Below, piece after piece: positions 6,751 to 9,947 of a stretch of DNA of 9,947 nucleotides (position 1 is its first letter; every line of letters starts with the position of its first letter). The position numbers and the translations under genes were made by a program. Under the pieces are notes generated by a model. It was not told where the DNA came from. It saw only the letters and a program-made list of their open reading frames with translations, and ran no database searches. This stretch comes from 188UL27-1 sp038526275. Lineage in GTDB: Bacteria; Pseudomonadota; Alphaproteobacteria; Rhodobacterales; Rhodobacteraceae. The DNA lies in assembly GCA_038526275.1 (NCBI GenBank), contig JBCBGY010000164.1, positions 1-9,947 on the forward strand, read 5' to 3'.

Positions 6751-7435
6751 GAACTACTTGGGCGCATCCAAAGACTCTCGCGACGCATTGGCGAATTGGC
6801 TTTCGGCGTCCGGGGCAGTGCCTGGTGACAGGTTGCCGCCGGAGCGGGAACTGTCCGAACGCCTTGGCATTTCGCGCGGGGAATTGCGCAAAGCGATGAC
6901 CGTGATGGAAGCCGAAGGTCTGGTGGAACGCCATGTTGGGCGCGGCACCTTTCTCTGCGCGCCCTCTGCCGATGCCAAAGGCAGCGAGGACTTGGTGCTG
7001 CAACTGTCCGAGATCACCAGCCCGCATGCCGCGATGATGGCGCGCCTCTCGCTGGAACCCGAATTGGCGGGACATGCAGCCATTCATGCCGCGCCACGCC
7101 ATCTGACCGAAGCGCGCGGCCTGGCCGATCAAATGCGCGAGACACAGGATTGGGCGGCGTACGAACAGCTGGACGCCCGGCTGCACGAACTCATTGCGGT
7201 TGCTTCAGGCAATCCGCTTCTGGCCGAACTCCATCGAATCGTGAATGCTGTCCGCGTGTCGGTCGTGTGGTCCAATCTCGCACTTCCCGAAGGCGGCCCA
7301 CCGGCAGACTATCATTCATTTGCCGAGCATGACGCGATTGTCGAGGCTTTGGAACGACGGGATCGTCCGGCCGCACATGCCGCTATGCGAGAGCATCTGA
7401 AATCTGTGCGCGCAACACTTCTGAAGGACGACTAA
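6749..7435 (+). CDS. GntR family regulator, FadR/FCD subfamily
   Basis: A 228-residue DNA-binding regulator. The N-terminal winged helix-turn-helix spans about 12-70 (GDRLPPERELSERLGISR, then LRKAMTVMEAEGLVERHVGRGTF). The C-terminal all-helical FCD ligand domain carries candidate metal ligands Asp142, His146, His194 and His216, the pattern of metal-binding FCD proteins that sense organic acids. It is transcribed away from the dehydrogenase operon and sits between two identical palindromes, so it very likely represses or controls both arms and itself. An in-frame TAA lies six bases before the ATG, and the next Met is residue 50, inside the DNA-binding domain; so ATG 6749 is the only reasonable start apart from a TTG at 6758. 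No clear Shine-Dalgarno precedes it. Effector is probably a pathway substrate or intermediate. Confidence 0.95.
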   Translation: MNYLGASKDSRDALANWLSASGAVPGDRLPPERELSERLGISRGELRKAMTVMEAEGLVERHVGRGTFLCAPSADAKGSEDLVLQLSEITSPHAAMMARLSLEPELAGHAAIHAAPRHLTEARGLADQMRETQDWAAYEQLDARLHELIAVASGNPLLAELHRIVNAVRVSVVWSNLALPEGGPPADYHSFAEHDAIVEALERRDRPAAHAAMREHLKSVRATLLKDD

Positions 7436-7438
7436 CCC

Positions 7439-8077
7439 GTGATTGATCTTTACACATGGACCACGCCGAACGGCCGCAAGGTCTCTATCCTGCTCGAAGA
7501 GCTCGGCGTCGACTATACCGTTCATGCTATCGACATTTCGAAGGACGAACAGTTCGACCCGGATTTCCTGAAGATCGCCCCCAACAATCGCATACCGGCC
7601 ATCGTTGATAATGAAACCGGGATCCAGATGATGGAGACCGGCGCGATCATGCTCTACCTCGCCGAAAAGTACGAGAAATTCATGCCCACCGGCGACGAAC
7701 GCTGGCGCGCCATTGAATGGCTGATGTGGCAGATGGGCGGTGTTGGTCCGATGCTCGGGCAGGTCCATCACTTCGTGAAGTACAATCCCGGCAAGTCCAC
7801 CTATGCCGAAGAGCGGTACTCGAAAGAGGGCAAACGTCTTTACGGCGTTCTGGATCGCCGGCTTGAGGGTCGCGATTTCATCGCTGGCGATGGGCGGGGA
7901 GAATATTCGATTACCGACATGGCCACCTGGCCTTGGATCTCTCGCTTTGACTGGCAGCAGAATGACCTGAACGACTATCCGAACGTGCGCGACTGGTACG
8001 TGCGCATCGCAGAGCGGCCCGCCGTGCAGCGAGGCTACCAGATTCCGAAATACGTTACCGACATTCCAATGCCCTGA
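7439..8077 (+). CDS. Nu-class glutathione S-transferase (YfcG/YghU-like)
   Basis: A 212-residue GST with an N-terminal thioredoxin-like domain and a C-terminal helical domain. The start MIDLYTWTTPNGRKV has the TPNG motif of the nu class, in which Thr9 and Asn11 contact glutathione in place of a catalytic Tyr, Ser or Cys. PNNRIP (48-53, with the cis-proline) and ETGAI (66-70) complete the glutathione site. Characterised nu-class enzymes such as E. coli YfcG bind two glutathiones or GSSG and show disulfide reductase rather than strong transferase activity. It begins at GTG, three bases after the regulator stop; the ribosome site AAGGA (7424-7428) lies inside the regulator gene. Co-transcription with the regulator and the AhpD-like gene is very likely. 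In this pathway it might handle a glutathione adduct, disulfide or peroxide. Confidence 0.93.
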   Translation: MIDLYTWTTPNGRKVSILLEELGVDYTVHAIDISKDEQFDPDFLKIAPNNRIPAIVDNETGIQMMETGAIMLYLAEKYEKFMPTGDERWRAIEWLMWQMGGVGPMLGQVHHFVKYNPGKSTYAEERYSKEGKRLYGVLDRRLEGRDFIAGDGRGEYSITDMATWPWISRFDWQQNDLNDYPNVRDWYVRIAERPAVQRGYQIPKYVTDIPMP

Positions 8078-8096
8078 CCCGCAGGAGACCGCGACA

Positions 8097-8690
8097 ATGC
8101 CCCATATCGCACCGGTTGATCTGGCATCCTCGGAAGAGGCCAAGGCAGATATCGAGTGGTTGGCCTCGGCCACGGGCTTTGTTGCGAACTCCATGCTCAC
8201 CCTGTCGCATCGCCCGGAGATCGCCAAAGCGGTCCTGGGTCTGATCCGCGCCGTCGTTCGCTCGCCCGGCACGGTAGATCCGGCTTTGCGCTGGATGGTG
8301 GCTCATGTGACGAGCCTGGCTAATGGCTGCCAGTATTGCTCGGCCCATACATTCAAAAACGGCGCTGATAACGGGGTGCCCGAAGACAAGCTCGAGGCGC
8401 TCTGGGAGTTTGAGACCAATCCGATTTTTTCGGACGCAGAGCGCGTGGCGCTCCGGGTCGCTGTGACCGGGGGCCAGTGCCCGTCCTATGCCACGCCGGA
8501 AGATATGGCCGAATTGCGCCGCCACTTCACGCCTGAACAGGTTGTCGAAATCGGTGCGGTGATCGCGCTTTTCGGATTCAACAATCGTTGGAATGCGCTG
8601 ATGGAAACCGACATCGAAGACAGCGTGACCTCTTTCGTGAATTCCAAAAATTACAAAGGACCCGAGGCAATGACCAAGGGCCACACCTGA
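8097..8690 (+). CDS. Carboxymuconolactone decarboxylase/AhpD-like family protein
   Basis: A 197-residue protein of the carboxymuconolactone decarboxylase (CMD)/AhpD fold. The thiol site is NGCQYCSAHT, with Cys78, Cys81 and His84. AhpD-type proteins use such a CxxC pair and a nearby His and Glu to reduce peroxides or transfer thiol electrons. Here the place usually held by the relay glutamate, twelve residues before Cys78, is Trp66. The C-terminal part has LFGFNNRWNALMETDIED (about 160-177), which I recognise from a CMD subfamily of uncharacterised proteins rather than from AhpD or PcaC. The ATG has an AGGAG site and lies 19 bp after the GST stop. Thiol-based redox work beside the GST is a reasonable inference; ring decarboxylation is unlikely given the cysteine pair. 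The reaction is unknown. Confidence 0.9.
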   Translation: MPHIAPVDLASSEEAKADIEWLASATGFVANSMLTLSHRPEIAKAVLGLIRAVVRSPGTVDPALRWMVAHVTSLANGCQYCSAHTFKNGADNGVPEDKLEALWEFETNPIFSDAERVALRVAVTGGQCPSYATPEDMAELRRHFTPEQVVEIGAVIALFGFNNRWNALMETDIEDSVTSFVNSKNYKGPEAMTKGHT

Positions 8691-8724
8691 TCTCACCCGA
8701 GATCGCAACTCCTGGGAGGAAAAT

Positions 8725-9834
8725 ATGTCAGAGAGGAAGGGACCTAACCGAAGATCATTCATCGGTGGGGCGGCGGCCGGCGTTACGGCACTTCAAATCA
8801 CGATGCCCACAGCGGCATTCGCGCAGTCCTACCCTGAACGGCCGATAAATATCGTGGTGATGTATTCCGCCGGTGGCGGCACCGATACGATCATGCGCAA
8901 GCTGGCCGAAGAAATGGCCGCGGCCAAGGGTTGGACAATCAACGTCCTGAACAAGCCCGGTGCCGTGGGTGGGGTTGCCACCCAGTTCGTCGGCGCCGCT
9001 CCGTCCGACGGCTACACCATTCTGGGTGGCGCGAACTACAACCGGTTCGTCCGGGTCATGGGGCATGCGGAGTTCACGCCGTGGAAAGACTGGTTGCCTT
9101 TCAAGGCCGGAGCCGCCTCGGCCTCATGGTCGGTCCGCAAAGACAGCCCGTTCCAGACCATCGATGACGTCATCGCGGCGGCCAAGGCGGACCCTGGCGC
9201 CGTTTCGATATCGACCTCCGGCACCGGCGGTGTTTGGCACGAACTGGCGCTGATCATCGCAAATGCGGCAGGCGTTGAACTGAAATATGTGCCCTACAAG
9301 GGAGGTAAGCCTGCGACCCTGGCGGGGCTGCAAGGAGAGACCGACATTGCCGGTGGCGGGCTCCATGAGCATATCGACCTGATCCGATCTGGCGAGCTGC
9401 GCAACCTTTTGCAGACTTCCGGTCAGGACATCACGCTGGATGACGGGACTGTCTTGCCAACACTTGGAACGGCCATTCCTTCGGCTGCGGGCCTGCCTGT
9501 TGGCGCGACGTACAACTTCTTGGTCAAGCGCGACCTGCCACCCGAAGTATTGCAGGAAATCGCCGAAGCCTTTGTGGCCGCAGCGAAATCCGACGGGTTC
9601 CTGGAGATGCTCAACTCCAAGTTCTTCATTTCCGATGTAAAGATTGGCGAGGATGCGGATCGCGAAGGTGCGTTGATGGAAGCCATCACCACAGAGATCT
9701 TCAACAAGTTCCAGGATCAGATCGGGGCAGAGGTAAAGAGCGCGGCAGATCTGGGCCTACCATCGCCTGCCGACTTCGAAGCCTGGTGGCCGCCCGAAGG
9801 TTACGTAGCGCCACCGATCGGTTCCAGCTCTTAA
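8725..9834 (+). CDS. tctC: TctC/Bug family periplasmic binding protein, Tat-exported (TTT system)
   Basis: A 369-residue extracytoplasmic solute receptor of the tripartite tricarboxylate transporter (TTT) family. The N-terminus has a twin-arginine motif (NRRSFI, Arg9-Arg10), a hydrophobic segment and a cleavage site after AFA at residue 33, so export is probably by Tat. Family motifs follow: YPERPINIVV (36-45), SAGGGTD (48-54), APSDGYT (92-98) and VPYKGG (189-194). The pre-protein is longer than the usual 320-330 residues, mostly because of the Tat leader and a C-terminal tail rich in Pro, Trp and Ser. A strong GGGAGGA site precedes the ATG. It follows the CMD gene by 34 bp, and a hairpin and a probable tctB follow it. 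Family members bind carboxylates and related small molecules; the ligand here is unknown, and tctC names the family only. Confidence 0.94.
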   Translation: MSERKGPNRRSFIGGAAAGVTALQITMPTAAFAQSYPERPINIVVMYSAGGGTDTIMRKLAEEMAAAKGWTINVLNKPGAVGGVATQFVGAAPSDGYTILGGANYNRFVRVMGHAEFTPWKDWLPFKAGAASASWSVRKDSPFQTIDDVIAAAKADPGAVSISTSGTGGVWHELALIIANAAGVELKYVPYKGGKPATLAGLQGETDIAGGGLHEHIDLIRSGELRNLLQTSGQDITLDDGTVLPTLGTAIPSAAGLPVGATYNFLVKRDLPPEVLQEIAEAFVAAAKSDGFLEMLNSKFFISDVKIGEDADREGALMEAITTEIFNKFQDQIGAEVKSAADLGLPSPADFEAWWPPEGYVAPPIGSSS

Positions 9835-9840
9835 AGAGAC

Positions 9841-9870
9841 GGCCGAAGCCCGCTGCGTGCGGGCTCGGCT
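9841..9870 (+). terminator. Stem-loop after tctC (attenuator or mRNA stabiliser)
   Basis: AGCCCGC (9847-9853) pairs with GCGGGCT (9859-9865) around a 5-base loop. Beyond a bulged A at 9846 the stem continues with GCCG (9842-9845) and CGGC (9866-9869), plus a G-T pair. It starts six bases after the tctC stop and ends ten bases before the next ATG. No T-run follows, so full termination is unlikely. Its place directly behind a binding-protein gene mirrors the hairpin at 3234-3256. Confidence 0.65.
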
Positions 9871-9879
9871 GGACCTGAC

Positions 9880-9947
9880 ATGGCCGATAGTAATGAACCC
9901 GACTTCAAGTTCGAGGGGGAGGAAGCTGGTGCTGGCTTCGCCTCCCC
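9880..9947 (+). CDS. Start of a further gene, probably TctB small permease (partial)
   Basis: An ATG at 9880 opens a frame with no stop up to the window edge, giving 22 full codons (MADSNEPDFKFEGEEAGAGF and on). The visible part is hydrophilic and acidic, with no recognisable domain. Its place just downstream of a tctC gene suggests the small four-helix membrane subunit TctB, whose short N-terminus lies before the first membrane helix. The ribosome site is weak (GGA about seven bases upstream). The call rests on position and an open frame only; the gene continues beyond the window. Confidence 0.45.
   Translation, partial: MADSNEPDFKFEGEEAGAGFAS

Noticed and set aside
6635..7186. A 183-codon minus-strand frame across the regulator gene and intergenic region
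   Set aside because: It would cover one of the operators and is antisense to a clear winged-helix regulator; no motif supports it.
7316..8272. A 318-codon open frame on the minus strand opposite the gntR end, GST and CMD start
   Set aside because: It lies antisense to three well-identified genes, lacks a family match and has the composition of a shadow frame.

Overview
The window looks like a piece of an alphaproteobacterial chromosome or large plasmid. It most resembles the Roseobacter/Rhodobacterales group: GC content is high, genes are tightly packed with short Shine-Dalgarno-led junctions, and the protein families (TRAP and TTT transporters, FCD-type GntR regulator, nu-class GST) are typical of marine heterotrophs. 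This assignment is inferred from gene content and protein style; no rRNA or other phylogenetic marker is present. I found no tRNA, rRNA, insertion sequence, CRISPR array or phage gene.

The window holds one divergent catabolic-type locus organised around a 193-bp regulatory region (6556-6748). Reading left from it on the minus strand are seven genes: a zinc-dependent MDR dehydrogenase (5389-6555), a DapA-superfamily lyase/aldolase (4469-5380), a 138-bp gap, a complete TRAP transporter in the order binding protein, small permease, large permease (dctP 3269-4330, dctQ 2707-3207, dctM 1347-2702), a DUF1330 protein (1029-1334) and a zinc-less quinone-oxidoreductase-like MDR enzyme (46-1017). Reading right on the plus strand are a GntR/FCD regulator (6749-7435), a nu-class GST (7439-8077), a carboxymuconolactone decarboxylase/AhpD-like protein (8097-8690), a Tat-exported TctC-type binding protein (8725-9834) and the first codons of another gene (9880 onward), by position probably the small TctB permease of a tripartite tricarboxylate transporter (TTT).

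The clearest control signal is a pair of identical palindromes, ATTGGTTAACCAAT. One lies 39 bp before the dehydrogenase start. The other overlaps the ATG of the regulator gene. They are strong candidates for the operators of the adjacent GntR protein, which would then control both arms and itself.

The likely logic is uptake by two unrelated binding-protein-dependent secondary transporter families, followed by oxidation of an alcohol (zinc MDR), retro-aldol cleavage or hydration of an oxo-acid (DapA-like) and redox or thiol steps (Qor-like, GST, AhpD-like). The substrate cannot be read from the sequence. Three active or binding sites depart from the textbook: the TRAP binding protein lacks the usual ligand-carboxylate arginine, the DapA-like enzyme lacks the DHDPS arginine, and the AhpD-like protein keeps the CxxC but seems to lack the proton-relay glutamate. 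Together these suggest a pathway whose substrate is not one of the standard ones for these families.
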